Shown: piece after piece, positions 11,108 to 22,963 of the stretch
Numbering within the stretch: the stretch's first letter is position 1
Layout: the number at the start of each line of letters is the position of its first letter
Source of the DNA: Callorhinus ursinus
Lineage: Eukaryota; Chordata; Mammalia; Carnivora; Otariidae
NCBI RefSeq assembly: GCF_003265705.1
Contig: NW_020312848.1
Coordinates: 58,500,801 to 58,564,800, forward strand
DNA length: 64,000 bases
Reading direction: 5' to 3'
The notes under the pieces: generated by a model
What the model was told of the DNA's origin: nothing
Database searches by the model: none
Seen by the model: the letters and a program-made list of their open reading frames with translations, nothing else
Made by a program: the position numbers and the translations under genes

Positions 11108-14100
11108 ATGGCAGTAAATTTATATTTTTCAATAGTTACCCTGAATGTAAATGGGCTAAATGCAGCACTCAAAAGACACAAGTTATCAGATTGGATAAAA
11201 AGACAAGACCCATCAATATGCCGTCTGCAAGAGACTCATTTTAAACCGAAAGACACGGCCAGATTAAAAGTGAAGGGGTGGAAAACCATTTACCATGCTA
11301 ATGGACACCAAAAGAAAGCTGGGGTGGCAATCCTTATATCAGACAAATTAGATTTTAAACCAAAGACTGTAATAAGAGATGAGGAAGGACACTATATCCT
11401 ACTTAAAGGGTCTATACAACAAGAAGATCTAACAATTATAAATATCTATGCCCCTATCATGGGAGCAGCCAATTATATAAGCCAATTAATAACAAAAGCA
11501 AAGAAACACATTGACAACAATACAATAATAGTGGGGGACTTTAACACACCCCTAACTGAAATGGACAGATCATCTAAGCAAAAGATCAACAGGGAAATAA
11601 AGACTTTAAAGGACACACTGGACCAAATGGACTTCACAGACATATTCAGAACATTCCATCCCAAAGCAACAGAATACACATTCTTCTCTAGTGCCCATGG
11701 AACATTCTCCAGAATAGATCACATCCTAGGTCACAAATCAGGTCTCAACCGGTACCAAAAGATTGGGATCATTCCCTGCATATTTTCAGACCACAGTGCT
11801 TTGAAACTAGAACTCAATCACAAGAGGAAAGTTGGAAAGAACTCAAATACATGGAGGCTAAAGAGCATCCTACTAAGGAACGAATGGGTCAACCAGGAAA
11901 TTAAAGAATAATTTAAAAAACTCATGGAAACCAATGAAAATGAAAACAATACTGTTAAAAAAAATCTTTGGGATGTAGCAAAGACAGTCGTAAGAGGAAA
12001 GTATATAGCAATACAAGACTTTCTCAAGAAACGAGAAACATCTCAAATACACAACCTAACCTTACACCTAAAGGAGCTGGAGAGAGAACAGCAAATAAAG
12101 CCTAAACACAGCAGAAGAGAAATAATAAAGATCAGAGCAGAAATCAATGAAATAGAAACCAAAAGAACAGTAGAACGGATCAACGAAACTAGGAGCTGGT
12201 TCTTTGAAAGAATTAACAAGATTGATAAACCCGTGGCCAGACTTATCAAAAAGAAAAGAGAAAGGACCCAAATCAACAAAATCATGAATGAAAGAGGAGA
12301 GATCACAACCAACACCAAAGAAATACAAACAAATATAAGAACATATTATGAGCAACTCTATGCCAGAAATTTAGATAACCTGGAAGAAATGGTTGCATTC
12401 CTAGAGATGTATCAACTACCAAAACTGAACCAGGAAGAAATAGAAAACCTGAACAGACCTACAACCACTAAGGAAATTGAAGCAGTAATCAAAATCTCCC
12501 AAAAAACAAGAGCCCAGGGCCAGATGGCTTCCCAGGGGAATTCTACCAAACATTTATTTTTATTATTTTTTTAAATTTTATTTATTTAATTGACAGAGAC
12601 ACAGCGGGAGCAGGTACACAAACAGGGGAGTGGGAGAGGGAGAAGCAGGTTTCCCGCCAAGCAGGGAGCCCGATGTGGGACTCGATCTCAGGACCCTGGG
12701 ATCATGACCTGAGCCAAAGGCAGACGCTTAATGACTGAGCCACTCAGGTGCCCTCTACCAAACATTTAAAGAAGAATTAATACCTATTCTTCTGAAACTG
12801 TTCCATAAATTAGAAATGGAAGGAAAACTTCCAAACTCATTTTATGAGGCCACCATTACCTTGATCCCCAAACCAGACAAAGACCCCATCAAAAAGGAGA
12901 ATTACAGACCAATATCCTTGATGAACACAGATGCAAAAATTGTCACCAAAATACTAGCCAATAGGATCCAACAGTACATTAAAAGGATTATTCAGCACGA
13001 CCAAGTGGGATTTATCCCTGCGTTGCAAGGCTGGTTCAACACCCACAAATCAATCAATGTGATACAGTACATTAATAAAAGAAAGAACAAGAACCATATG
13101 ATCCTCTCAATAGATGCAGAAAAAGCATTTGACAAAGTACAGCATCCTTTCTTGATCAAAACTCTTCAGAGTATAGGCATAGAGGGTACATACCTCAATA
13201 TCATAAAAGCCATCTATGAAATACCCACAGCAAATATCATTCTCAATGGGAGAGAAACTGAGAGCTTTCCCCCTAAGGTCAGGAACACAGCAGGGATGTC
13301 CACTATCATGACTGCTATTCAACATAGTATTAGAAGTCCTAGCCACAGCAATCAGACAACAAAAAGAAATAAAAGACATCCATATCAGCAAAGAAGAAGT
13401 CAAACTCTCACCCTTTGCAGATGATATGATACTGTATGTGGAAAACCCAAAAGACTCCACCCCAAAACTGCTAGAACTCATACAGGAATTCAGTAAAGTG
13501 GCAGGATATAAAATCAATGCACAGAAATCAGTGGCATTCCTATACACCAACAACAAGACAGAAGAAAGAGAAATTGAGGAGTCAATCCCATTTATAATTG
13601 CACCCAAAACCATAAGATACCTAGGAATCAATCTAACCAAAGAGGCAAAGAATCTGTACTCAGAAAACTATAAAATACTCATGAAAGAAATTGAGGAAGA
13701 CACAAAGAAATGGATAAACGTTCCATGCTCATGGATTGGAAGAACAAATATTGTGAAGATGTCAATGCTACCTAGAGCCATCTACACATTCAAAGCAATA
13801 CCCATCGAAATACCATCCACTTTTTTCAAAGAAATGGAACAAATAATTCTAAAATTTGTATGGAACCAGAAAAGACCCCAAATAGCCAGAGGAATGTTGA
13901 AAAAGAAAAGCAAAGCTGGCGGCATCACAATTCCCAACTTCCAGCTCTATTACAAAGCTGTCATCATCAAGACAGTATGGTACTGGCACAAAAACAGACA
14001 CATCGATCAGTGGAACAGAATAGAGAGCCCAGAAATGGACCCTCAACTCTATGGTCAACAGATCTTCGACAAAGCAGGAAAGAATGTCCAATGGAAAAAA

Positions 14101-15128
14101 GTCTCTTCAACAAACGCTGTTGGGAAAATTGGACAGCCACATGCAGAAGAATGAAACTGGACCATTTCCTTACAGCACACACAAAAATAGACTCAAAATG
14201 GTTGAAAGACCTCAATGTGAGGCAGGAGTCCATCAACATCCTAAAGGAGAACACAGGCAGCAACCTCTTCGACCTCAGCCACAGCAACTTCTTCCTAGAA
14301 ACACTGCCAAAGGTAAGGGAAGCAAGGGCAAAAATGAAATATTGGACCTCATCAAGATAAAAAGCTTTTGCGCAGCAAAAGAATTAGTCAACAAAACCAA
14401 AAGACAACCGACAGAATGGGAGAAGATATTTGCAAATGACATACCAGATAAAGGGCTAGTATCCGAAATCTATAAAGAACTTCTTAAACTTAACACCCAA
14501 AGAACAAATGATCCAATCAAGAAATGGGCAGAAGACACGAACAGACATTTTTTCCAAAGAAGACATCCAAACGGCCAACAGACACTTGAAAAAGTGCTCA
14601 ACTTTGCTTGGCATCAGGGAAATCCAAATCAAAACCTCAATGAGATACCACCTCACACCAGTCAGAATGGCTAAAATTAACAAGTCAGGAGACAACAGAT
14701 GTTGGTGGGGATGCGGAGAAAGGGGAACCCTCCTACAGTGTTGTTGGGAATGCAAACTGGTGCAGCCACTCTGGAAAAAAGTATGGAGGTTCTTCAAAAA
14801 TTTGAAAATAGACCTACCATACCATCCAGCAATTGCACTACTGGGTATTTACCTGTAAGATACAAATTTAGGGATCTAAAGGAGTACATGCACCACGATG
14901 TTTATAGCAGCAATGTCCACAATAGCCAAACTGTGGAAAGAGCCAAGATGTCCATCGAGATGAATGGATAAAGATGATGTGGTATATATATACATTGGAA
15001 TATTATGCAGCCATCTAAAAGAACGAAATCTTGCCATTTGCAACAACGTGAGTGGAACTGGAGGGTATTATGCTGAGCGAAATAAGTCAATCAGATAAAG
15101 ACATGCATCATATGACCTCACTGATATG
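11108..15128 (+). pseudogene. L1 ORF2 (endonuclease/reverse transcriptase), broken
   Basis: ORF2p nicks target DNA and reverse-transcribes RNA at the nick. The endonuclease domain (11108-11911) is open and keeps its catalytic signatures: the Glu of LQETH (11231-11233), the Asp of GDFN (11537-11539) and the His of SDHS (11792-11794). A TAA at 11909-11911 ends it, and the same frame resumes from 11912. A one-base loss lies near 12490. A SINE interrupts the frame at 12557-12753. The reverse-transcriptase region then reads [20 protein letters not shown] and keeps the catalytic FADD (13414-13425). An extra C in the run at 13269-13273 and a TGA at 13309-13311 precede FADD. Further frameshifts fall near 14095, 14350 and 14540, and a TAA lies at 14856-14858. 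The C-terminal region ([20 protein letters not shown]) is recognisable. The stop near 15126 is inferred from the layout. Confidence 0.9.
12557..12753 (-). mobile_element. Can-SINE inserted in L1 ORF2
   Basis: The plus strand reads a T-rich tail followed by AAATTTTATTTATTTAATTG and ends with GCCACTCAGGTGCCC, so the SINE is on the minus strand. Perfect 15-bp duplications TCTACCAAACATTTA lie at 12542-12556 and 12754-12768. It therefore inserted after the L1 arrived and destroyed the ORF2 frame between the endonuclease and reverse transcriptase. Confidence 0.97.
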
Positions 15129-15580
15129 AGGAATTCTTAATCTCAGGAAACAAACTGAGGGTTGCTAGAGTGGTGGGGGGTGGGAGGGATGGGGTGGCTG
15201 GGGGATAGACATTGGGGATGGTATGTGCTATGGTGAGCGCTGTGAATTGTGCAAGACTGTTGAATCACAGATCTGTACCTGTGACGCACATAATACATTA
15301 TATGTTAAAAAAAAAAAAGACGAAGAAGATAGCATGAGGGGAAGAATGAAGGGGGGCGGAAATCAGATGGGGAGACGAACCATGAGAGACGATGGACTCT
15401 GAAAAAGAAACTGAGGTTTCTAGAGGGGAGGGGGGGTGGGAGGATGGGTTAGCCTGGTGATGGGTATTAAAGAGGGCACGTACTCAATGGGGCACTGGGT
15501 GTTAAATGCAAACAATGAAACATGGAACACTACATCAAAAACTAATGATATAATGTATGGTGATTAATATAACATAATAA
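15129..15580 (+). other. L1 3' UTR, composite
   Basis: A first G-rich block (15173-15205) and GAATCACAGATCTGTACC are followed by an internal A-tract (about 15306-15318). Then comes a distal module with GGGGAGACGAACCATGAGAG, a second G-rich block (15424-15448, fits a G-quadruplex pattern) and a final CATAATAA. There is hardly any poly(A) beyond the A residues shared with the target-site duplication. Confidence 0.85.
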
Positions 15581-15595
15581 AAAATGCCACAACAA
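15581..15595 (+). repeat. L1 target-site duplication, right copy
   Basis: AAAATGCCACAACAA is identical to 8290-8304 and follows the L1 3' end directly. Confidence 0.95.
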
Positions 15596-17435
15596 AACAT
15601 ATATCTCTGAAAACCCACACTCCTAAAAGCAGTCAAATCATTTCCTAGTCACAATCTCCAAAGCTTTGCACAGTCCCATTTAATATCTATTTTGATACAA
15701 AGAAAGCAGGAAAACAACGTATGCAACTCATCCAAGACTCCTTCCTTTTGGAAAATATTTAAAATCCAGCACTACCTCCCTCTTTTAATATTAACGTATG
15801 GATTTTGATCAACAGAAAAGCATATTTCAAATAACATTTAAGCAATAAGGAAATAGTTTTTTAAATCAGTACTTCATTATTAATCATTGTTTTTCTTTCA
15901 AAAACCATTGGGCAAAGTTGATTGTGATACATAGCCAATTAAATCATTTTGGTGTTCTAGCATACCCGACTTGTATCATACTTTGCCTTCACGATACCTT
16001 GATGTTTTGTCTTTAAGACAACTGTGTTTCCTTGAAATCACAGGTACTTATTTTCAGCCTCATTTTCTCCCATTGTTTCCTGCATCTGTGCAGTGGGTGG
16101 AACTGGCTCTACATTAGTTCCCAACCCTTTAATGATAGGGATCACAGACTAAAAAACTTAGCCTAGACTTCCAAAGGCAGAAAATTAGGACAAAGTCTAC
16201 TGTTGGTCTAATACTTTGCCTTAAAAATGCAGCATGGTGTTCCTGGGGTTTATTATTCTCATACACTTTAAAAAGAGAATTTAGAAAATCAGAGTTACCA
16301 GTTGTCTTTTATTATCTTGGTTTAAGCTCATAAAATGAATAGGCCAAAATAGAAACACCATTCGTATCTGACTATAAATATGAACATACTGAATAAATAA
16401 ACTAGTGAAGTAGAATGTTACAAATGACAAAATAAAAGGGAAAAGTGTTTTTTAATTTTTAAGTTTTACCCATATTTTTTCCCAAATGTTCTTTGAAATG
16501 TAACTGGCAACAAGATTAATCCAGGATTTAGTTCTTTGGCTATCCACACAAGGAGAACATAAATTATTAATTACGGAATTTCAATTACAAAGTCCTTTGA
16601 GTCCAATTTTTCTTCTGCTTTCATGGTTTTATTAAATCAGCATGAAAATACAACTAACCACACTGTTGACCCATAGATTCAGGCACTTAAAATCAAACAG
16701 ATCTAATGTGAGAATTAGACAAAAGTAATTTATAAAGATTTCCTCTTGTGTATAACTTTTCCTTAAAATTTTATTATTCAATTTTAAAAACCATTTGGGA
16801 TTTTCAATTTTTAGCTCTGACATGTAAAGATCTTAGGAGTTGTTACTCCCCTCCTTACAACAAAGAAAAGCTGGACAAACTGAAAATCAATGAGTCTTCT
16901 TAAACCAGTCAGAGAAAGAAGTTCCCAGAGGCAAATCCAGAAAGTCAAAGCTGAGACTGTTTACCGAGAGCAAAAGCGGCTGGAGGCAGAACCATAAACT
17001 GGTAGGTATACTTAAATAGTGATTTTGATGAATTGCTGGAGAATGAATGGCTAGGTATGAGAGTAAGAAAGTTCCTTGACAGTTTCCTGGGCTTTACTAC
17101 CAGGAATTCTAGCAGGTTCTTGAGGTTAAAAATTTGAGAAATATCCGCTTGGTGACTCTAACAGGGGCAGAGTAACTATTGTGGAACACTCCTAGAACCT
17201 TCTCTGTATCAAAGATTTATTTTCCAGGGAGAGGGGTATCATTAGAACCTTTTCCCAGAGTAGTGAAGGAAGGGCATTTTTTTCATCCCTGTTCATTCTA
17301 GTCTTCTGTCCTGCCTGAGAGAGGGGAAAGCTACGTAAGAAAAAAACATTCCTTGTGTAAGGAATCTTTACACAAATATTATTGTTTACAGATATATTAA
17401 CCAAAATTGACCTTATACTGAAATGTAAAATATAG
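15596..17435. other. Unannotated interval
   Basis: AT-rich DNA without a recognisable gene or RNA. Parts of 16850-17430 might be an upstream piece of the old L1 that follows, but I could not align them to a known segment by eye. The minus-strand frames at 16632-16823 and 17192-17404 have no domain. Confidence 0.35.
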
Positions 17436-18790
17436 AATTATAAAAAGTCTTGAAGAAAAGATAGGAGAAAATTTATATGAACTTGGATTTGGTGGTGAGT
17501 TTTTAAATACAACACCAAGAATGCAATCCCTAAAAGAAAAAAAATAAAGATGATGTCTGACATTATTAAAATAAAATTTTCTGCTCTCTGGGAGACACTG
17601 TTAAGAGAATACAAAGACAAGCCATAGGTTGGGGAAAATATGTTTAAAACATATCTGATGAAGTACTTGTATCCAAAATATACAAAATACTTTTAAAGCT
17701 CAACAATAAGGAAACAAACAACTCAATGTAAAAATGGGTGCAAGACATAAACAGACACTTCACCAAAGACTATATACAGATAGCAAATAAACATAGGAAA
17801 AGATTATTGTTTGTCATTAGGCAAATGTAAATTGAAACAGAGAGATAGCCCTACACATCTATCAGACTGGTTAAAATCCGAAGAGCTAACAATACCAAAT
17901 GCTGGTGAGGATCCAGAGCAACAGAAAATCTCATTAATTGCAGCTGGAATGCAAAATGGTAAGGCTTCTTTGGAAGACATTTTGGCAGTCTTAAAAACTA
18001 AACAGAATCTTTCTGTACAGTCAAGTCATCATGCTCCTAGATACTTACCCAACTAATTTTTTTTTAAATATTTATTTATTTGACAGAAAGAGACAGTGAG
18101 AGAGGGAACACAAGCAGGGGGAGTGGGAGAGGGAGAAGCTGGCTTCCCGCCAAGCAGGGAGCCCGATGCGGGGCTCGATCCCAGGACCCTGAGATCATGA
18201 CCTGAGCCAAAGGCAGCCGCTGAACCGACTGAGCCACCCAGGTGCCCCCTTACCCAACTAATTTAAAAAACTTATTATCCATGCCTTCACATGGATATTC
18301 ATAGCAGCTGTATGCATGATTACTAAAAACTTGAAAAAAACAAAATTTCCTTCAGTGGGTTGGATAATGGATAATGTATAAATCAGTTGTGGCAACATAT
18401 AATAGAATATTATTCGTCAATAAAAAAAATAAATTACCAAGCCACAAAATGACTAATTAATCTTAAATGCATGTTCCTATGTGAAAAAGACCAGTCTGAA
18501 AAATCTAGATACTTTATGATTTCAATTACTTTGTGTTTTGTAAAAGGTAAATACTACACATAATTACTAAAGATCAGTAGTTTCCAGGAGTTGTGTTGGG
18601 GAGCATTGCATAGGTTAAGTACAGGGAATTGTAGGGCAGTGAAATCATTCTGTATCATACGTAATAGTGAATAGAAGATATTAAGCATTAGTCAAAGTGC
18701 TTAGAATGCATAGAACATTAGAGCAAAAAGTAAACCTTAATGTGTACTACTTAAAAACATATGTACATAGAGGGAATTTTTGGAAGCAAG
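17436..18790 (+). mobile_element. Ancient L1 (L1M), ORF2 3' part and tail
   Basis: Old L1 ORF2 text is visible: TGTATCCAAAATATACAAAA, CTCAACAATAAGGAAACAAAC, GACACTTCACCAAAGACTAT, AATGCTGGTGAGGATCC and, after an inserted SINE, TTCATAGCAGCTGTATGCATG. It is strongly decayed. The piece is split by the minus-strand SINE at 18060-18248. The 3' limit is approximate. Confidence 0.75.
18060..18248 (-). mobile_element. Can-SINE inserted in L1M
   Basis: The T-rich start TTTTTAAATATTTATTTATT and the end GAGCCACCCAGGTGCCC show a minus-strand copy. Perfect 16-bp duplications CTTACCCAACTAATTT flank it at 18044-18059 and 18249-18264. Confidence 0.97.
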
Positions 18791-19013
18791 GTATAATGTT
18801 ACAAAATAATCTAAATGTATTATAATATATGAGGCAAATCTACCAGTTTTTGCTCACCTGAAATATTTGTTTTACCTTGTCTTGAAGTTAGTTTTAGTCT
18901 ACAATTTTAGATCGATTGAAATTCCTCAAAATCACCTTCTGATTTTCAACATAATACTGACAGTTATATTATCAGCCTAACTGTTTTTATTTGGTACATG
19001 ATCTGTCCTTATT

Positions 19014-19428
19014 TTAATTAATTAATTAATTTATTTATTTATTAACATGATGTATTATTTGTTTTAGGGGTATAGGTCTGTGATTCATCAGTCTTACACA
19101 ATTCACAGTGCTCACCATAGCATACACCCTCCCCAATGTCTATCACACAGCCACCCCATCCTTCCCACCCCCCTCCACTCCAGCAACTCTCAGTTTGTTT
19201 CCTGAGATTGTCTCTTATGGTTTGTCTCCTTCTCTGGTTTCTTCTTGTTTCATTTTTCCCTCCCTTCCCCTATGATCCTCTGTCTTGTTTCTCAAATTCC
19301 TCTTATCAGTGAGATCATATGATAATTGTCTTTCTCTGATTGACTTATTTCTCTTAGCATAATACCTTCTAGTTCCATCTATGTCGTTGCAAATGGCAAG
19401 ATTTCACTTTTTTTTTGATGACTGCATA
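19014..19428 (-). mobile_element. Carnivore L1 3' end, 5'-truncated
   Basis: The plus strand shows a TTAATTAATT/TTTATTTATT tail, then the antisense of the L1 3' UTR (GGTCTGTGATTCATCAGTC, CACAGTGCTCACCATAGC) and of the ORF2 end (GTTGCAAATGGCAAGATTTC). Duplications ATGATCTGTCCTTATT lie at 18998-19013 and 19429-19444, a perfect 16 bp. Like the copy at 4686, it lacks the distal 3' UTR module: its tail starts right where the internal A-tract of the longer copies sits. Confidence 0.93.
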
Positions 19429-19444
19429 ATGATCTGTCCTTATT

Positions 19445-19890
19445 ACTGAATGTTAAAATATTTATTAGATTTGTGGATTCTTAAGCAGTTTTCCATTGTT
19501 AATATTATAGGTAATTTCTATAACTATCAATTCATACTTTTGAATAGTATTGAAAATTCTTAGCGTTATGTTCTCAATCATTGCCTCTTCTCCATAGTCT
19601 CTATTTTCTCTTTCTGGACCTCAAATAATTTGCATATTGATTTTTGTTTTTATCTTCATGGTCACTTAACTTCTCTTTCATATTTTCATTCTCTGTCTCT
19701 CTGTGCTACATTCAGAGTAGTTTTTGCCATTGTATATAACTTGCTGTGCAAACCTTCCAGTAGGTAGGCAAATCTGGAATGATATATTTAACATTATATA
19801 TTATTTTTGGTCATAACATATCTAGAGTCTGTGGGTGCTTACAGCTCCTGCTTGTTAATTCTGGTCACTCTTATTCACAGAATCTAGATT
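19445..19890. other. T-rich old sequence, possibly L1M
   Basis: Pieces such as TCATTGCCTCTTCTCCATAG and CCTCAAATAATTTGCATATT faintly recall antisense old L1. The same may be true of 18800-18997 on the other side of the L1 insertion. I am not sure. Confidence 0.3.
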
Positions 19891-19902
19891 CTTGTGATTT
19901 CT

Positions 19903-20112
19903 TTTTTTTTAAGATTTTATTTATTTGAGAGAGAGAGAGAGTGAGCAAGAGAGAGAGTGAGCACAAGTTGGGGTACGAGTCCTAGCAGGAGAGGGAGAAG
20001 CAGACTCCCTGCCCATCAGGGAGCCTGAAAATGCAGAGCTTGATTGACAGACTCCAGGATCATGACCTGAGCCGAAGTCAGACACTCAACTGACTGAGCC
20101 ACCCAGGCACAC
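19903..20112 (-). mobile_element. Can-SINE
   Basis: TTTTTTTTAAGATTTTATTT leads into a GA-rich stretch (antisense of the CT-rich body), and the copy ends GACTGAGCCACCCAGGCACA. A 12-bp duplication CTTGTGATTTCT flanks it at 19891-19902 and 20113-20124. Moderately diverged. Confidence 0.93.
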
Positions 20113-20124
20113 CTTGTGATTTCT

Positions 20125-20810
20125 AATTCAGTATGAATTCATATTTTATTGAGCGTGAGTATACTAAAGGCCTATATTAGGATACTTTAAGAGAAATATT
20201 TCATTTGCTTCTGTTAAGAGCCATTTTAGTTTCTTTCAAGCATCGCTTCCGCATCTCCCCTTGGCCAAAGGCTTAATCAGTTCTAATATAGGCTTTCACC
20301 ATGAGGTTAACTTTGCTTATTATTTTTTATCTTGTTTTCTCTGTACTGCTAACTGCTTCTTGCATAGGTTTCACCTCCTTAATTCAGTGTTTCTTTCCTT
20401 CCTGCCTACCTTCCTGCCTTCCTGCCTTCTTTCCTTCCTATTTTTTTCTTTTTTGGGGTTTTAGAAAATTGTATTGCTTACGAGTAAACACAAGAATGCA
20501 CCAAAATATATATTTTGTGTAATTTAATAGGAAGGCTCCCAGAATATCCAGTCCACCAATAGGGTGATAATCTTTTCTTGACTATTTGGGGAAGATTTTT
20601 AGAACTAATGATATGGTTTTATATGTGCATGTTTTGTTTTACATATAATAAATTGAAGAACAGAACAGAAGAAAGGGAGGAGAATTTAGGGGAAGATAGA
20701 AGGAATAAATATATATATATATACTCTCTGTTAATCCCCCTCTGCCCCAAACCCTTAATGACAGAAGATGTTATAATATAAAAATTATTATCATTCATAA
20801 TGATGAGAAT
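20125..20810. other. Unannotated interval with short CCTT-rich tract
   Basis: A CCTTCCTGCC-type pyrimidine tract lies at about 20392-20440 and a TA run at 20709-20722. Open frames here (20261-20522, 20578-20781) reflect this composition. No gene recognised. Confidence 0.45.
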
Positions 20811-20814
20811 GTGT

Positions 20815-21015
20815 AAGGTATTCTCTGAACATATACATATTTTATTTAATTCCCATGACATCTCTGTAATGTAGGTATTATTGATATCATTACTATAATT
20901 ATTACAGTTTAAGGAACTGAGTCCAAGAGTAGTTATTTAATTGATCTCATATCATGCAGCTAATAGTGGTAGTAGAATTCAGATCTAAGGTAGCCTATCT
21001 CTAGATTTCATGCTC
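20815..21015 (-). mobile_element. MIR SINE remnant
   Basis: The plus strand follows the antisense MIR order: TTAATTCCCATGACATC, TAATGTAGGTATTATTGATATC, TTACAGTTTAAGGAACTGAG, CATGCAGCTAATAGTGG and GAATTCAGATCTAAGG. It is an ancient tRNA-derived element with many substitutions. Confidence 0.75.
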
Positions 21016-21715
21016 TTTATATGTTGCTGCATTTAAAAACAAATTGAACATTTTGTGAGAGTGGGGAGACAGGAAAGAAAAGAACAAAATGGTGAAGTAG
21101 GACTATAGCCAAGGGCACACTGGGTCATACTTGGAAGCAAAAAAAAATGATAAACGGGATTTTGAATCATGAAAGATTATTGATGATTGATCTTGAAGGG
21201 TTTTAACATGATTCATGCAGCATGATAGACTAAAGTCAAGGTTACTGCTTGAAGTTCAAGAATGAGGTAGATCCCTGGCTCTATATGAAGGTCACAAAAT
21301 AAAATCTGCCCTACTAAAGAGGCATGAACTCACACAACACTGACTGGTATCACATATTTCAATATGAAATAGAGTTTATTTGATAAAACTTAGAAGTGGA
21401 AGTATTGCATAGCAGGCAAGATATAGGAGGAACTCATTGATTGCACAGAGGTATGTGCTGCATCTGGTCATAACTAAATTGCACACAGTATGAATTATGC
21501 TCCATGGAAAAATAATCCTACACCTATAACTTTCAGCCGACTTGAAGGGAAGGGAAATAAAGATCCTTGTTATAATAATGACTTTGTTAGAAATTGGGAC
21601 CACCAGATTAGTTACCTTCATATCAGTTTGTTTTTAAAATGATACTCAAACATGCTTACCTGTTAAACTACTAAGAAGGAAGAAGAAATCAAGGATATTC
21701 GGATTTGTCTCTCCT
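21016..21715. other. Unannotated interval
   Basis: No gene or nameable repeat. The minus frame 21376-21621 has no domain or supporting context. Confidence 0.4.
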
Positions 21716-21731
21716 AAAAAATAATATCTTG

Positions 21732-21949
21732 GGATCCCTGGGTGGCTCAGTTGGTTAAGCCTCTGCCTTCAGCTCAGGTCATGATCTCAGGGTCCTGGGA
21801 TCGAGCCCCGCATCGGGCTCCCTGCTCAGCAGGAAGTCTGCTTCTCCCTCTCCTTCTGACCCTGCCCCCAACTCATGCTCTTGCTTCCTTTTTCTGTCTC
21901 TCTCAAATGAATAAATTTTAAAAAGTCTTTAAAAATAAATAAAATAAAT
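21732..21949 (+). mobile_element. Can-SINE
   Basis: GGATCCCTGGGTGGCTCAG head, GGGATCGAGCCCCGCATCGG middle and a long AAATAAAATAAATAAA tail. Duplications AAAAAATAATATCTTG (21716-21731) and AAAAAATAATACCTTG (21950-21965) differ at one base. Confidence 0.94.
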
Positions 21950-21965
21950 AAAAAATAATACCTTG

Positions 21966-22950
21966 AGATGAATGCTTATAGCAGGCAATGGGCAAATGAA
22001 AGCAAAGGGCAGCAGCTACACTCACTTAACTAGGATATGAACCAGTAAATCACTAATCTTATAACTAGCATTCTCAAGATCATCCCAGGTAAAATACTTT
22101 AAAACTAGATGATAAAGATTTTGATTATGGATAAGATATAGAAGAATCCAGAAAACCTTTTCATCTATGGTAATCACAAGAATATCTTAAGAAGTCAAAA
22201 TATTGTATGACCTAACAAAGAGCAGTGGATGCAAAGAAGCCTTCATTAAGTCAATTCCAGAGAGAAATAAATAATTTATATTTGATAGCAGCTTGACTCA
22301 AGGGTGTGTGCCTGGCTTATATACATCATACAAAGGAACAGCCTGGCCAAGCTAGTGGGGATGTTTGGAGAAATGGAGAAACCAACAAAAATGTTAATGA
22401 TAGTATGGTTTGTCAGGACATGGATAGTATGGTTTGTCAGGTATCAAATGTAAAAACAAGTGAGTAGGCCTGACCAATCCACCCATACAAGAGAGAAGAA
22501 AGCAGAAAGAAATTGAAAGATCTTGTACATTTTGTTTCTATCCTTGAATTCTAGGATCTTGCCATACTTGAATCAGTATATGCACTGAAAATATCTAATA
22601 TTGCAGCTTACTGATCTCCCAGTTTAAATACTTGCTTACAAGGTCAAAAAGCTGTTGATGGCACAGGATTTTGAAAGTTGGTCTAATCACAGGTGAATTC
22701 AGTCTAATTATAGCTCCAGGTCATCACCTGCTTAACAACTCTAGGAAGAATCTGAAAAATTAGAACTTCTCATCTATCACCATAAAGTGGAAAGTCTTCC
22801 AATCTTGAGGAAATTAACAGAACAAAAAATAACAATTATAATTCCTTACCATTTTGTAACAAATATCTGGAAGGAAATTATGAAAATATATAAAATATGC
22901 AAAGGAGCATGAAAAAGGTAATCTTGATCAATAAGAAACACTGAGAATAG
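21966..22950. other. Unannotated interval with a 24-bp-period duplication
   Basis: No gene found. A small tandem duplication, GATAGTATGGTTTGTCAGG, occurs at 22399-22417 and 22423-22441. Otherwise unique-looking AT-rich DNA. Confidence 0.45.
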
Positions 22951-22963
22951 AAATCGACTTATA

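Larger units (their letters stand above)
8305..15580 (+). mobile_element. Near-full-length carnivore LINE-1, inactive
   Basis: The element runs from a 5' end starting GGGGGTGGAGCAAGATGGCG to a 3' end at CATAATAA, between perfect 15-bp target-site duplications. Its parts in order are a long GC-rich then T-rich 5' UTR (8305-10133), ORF1 (10134-11026), a spacer of about 80 bp, ORF2 (11108 to about 15128) and a 3' UTR with G-rich blocks and an internal A-tract. A later minus-strand SINE (12557-12753) sits in ORF2. Both ORFs carry stops and frameshifts, so it cannot move by itself now. The family normally encodes an RNA chaperone (ORF1p) and an endonuclease/reverse transcriptase (ORF2p). Confidence 0.95.

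Noticed and set aside
13107..13640. 177-codon minus-strand frame
   Set aside because: It is the antisense of the L1 reverse-transcriptase region.
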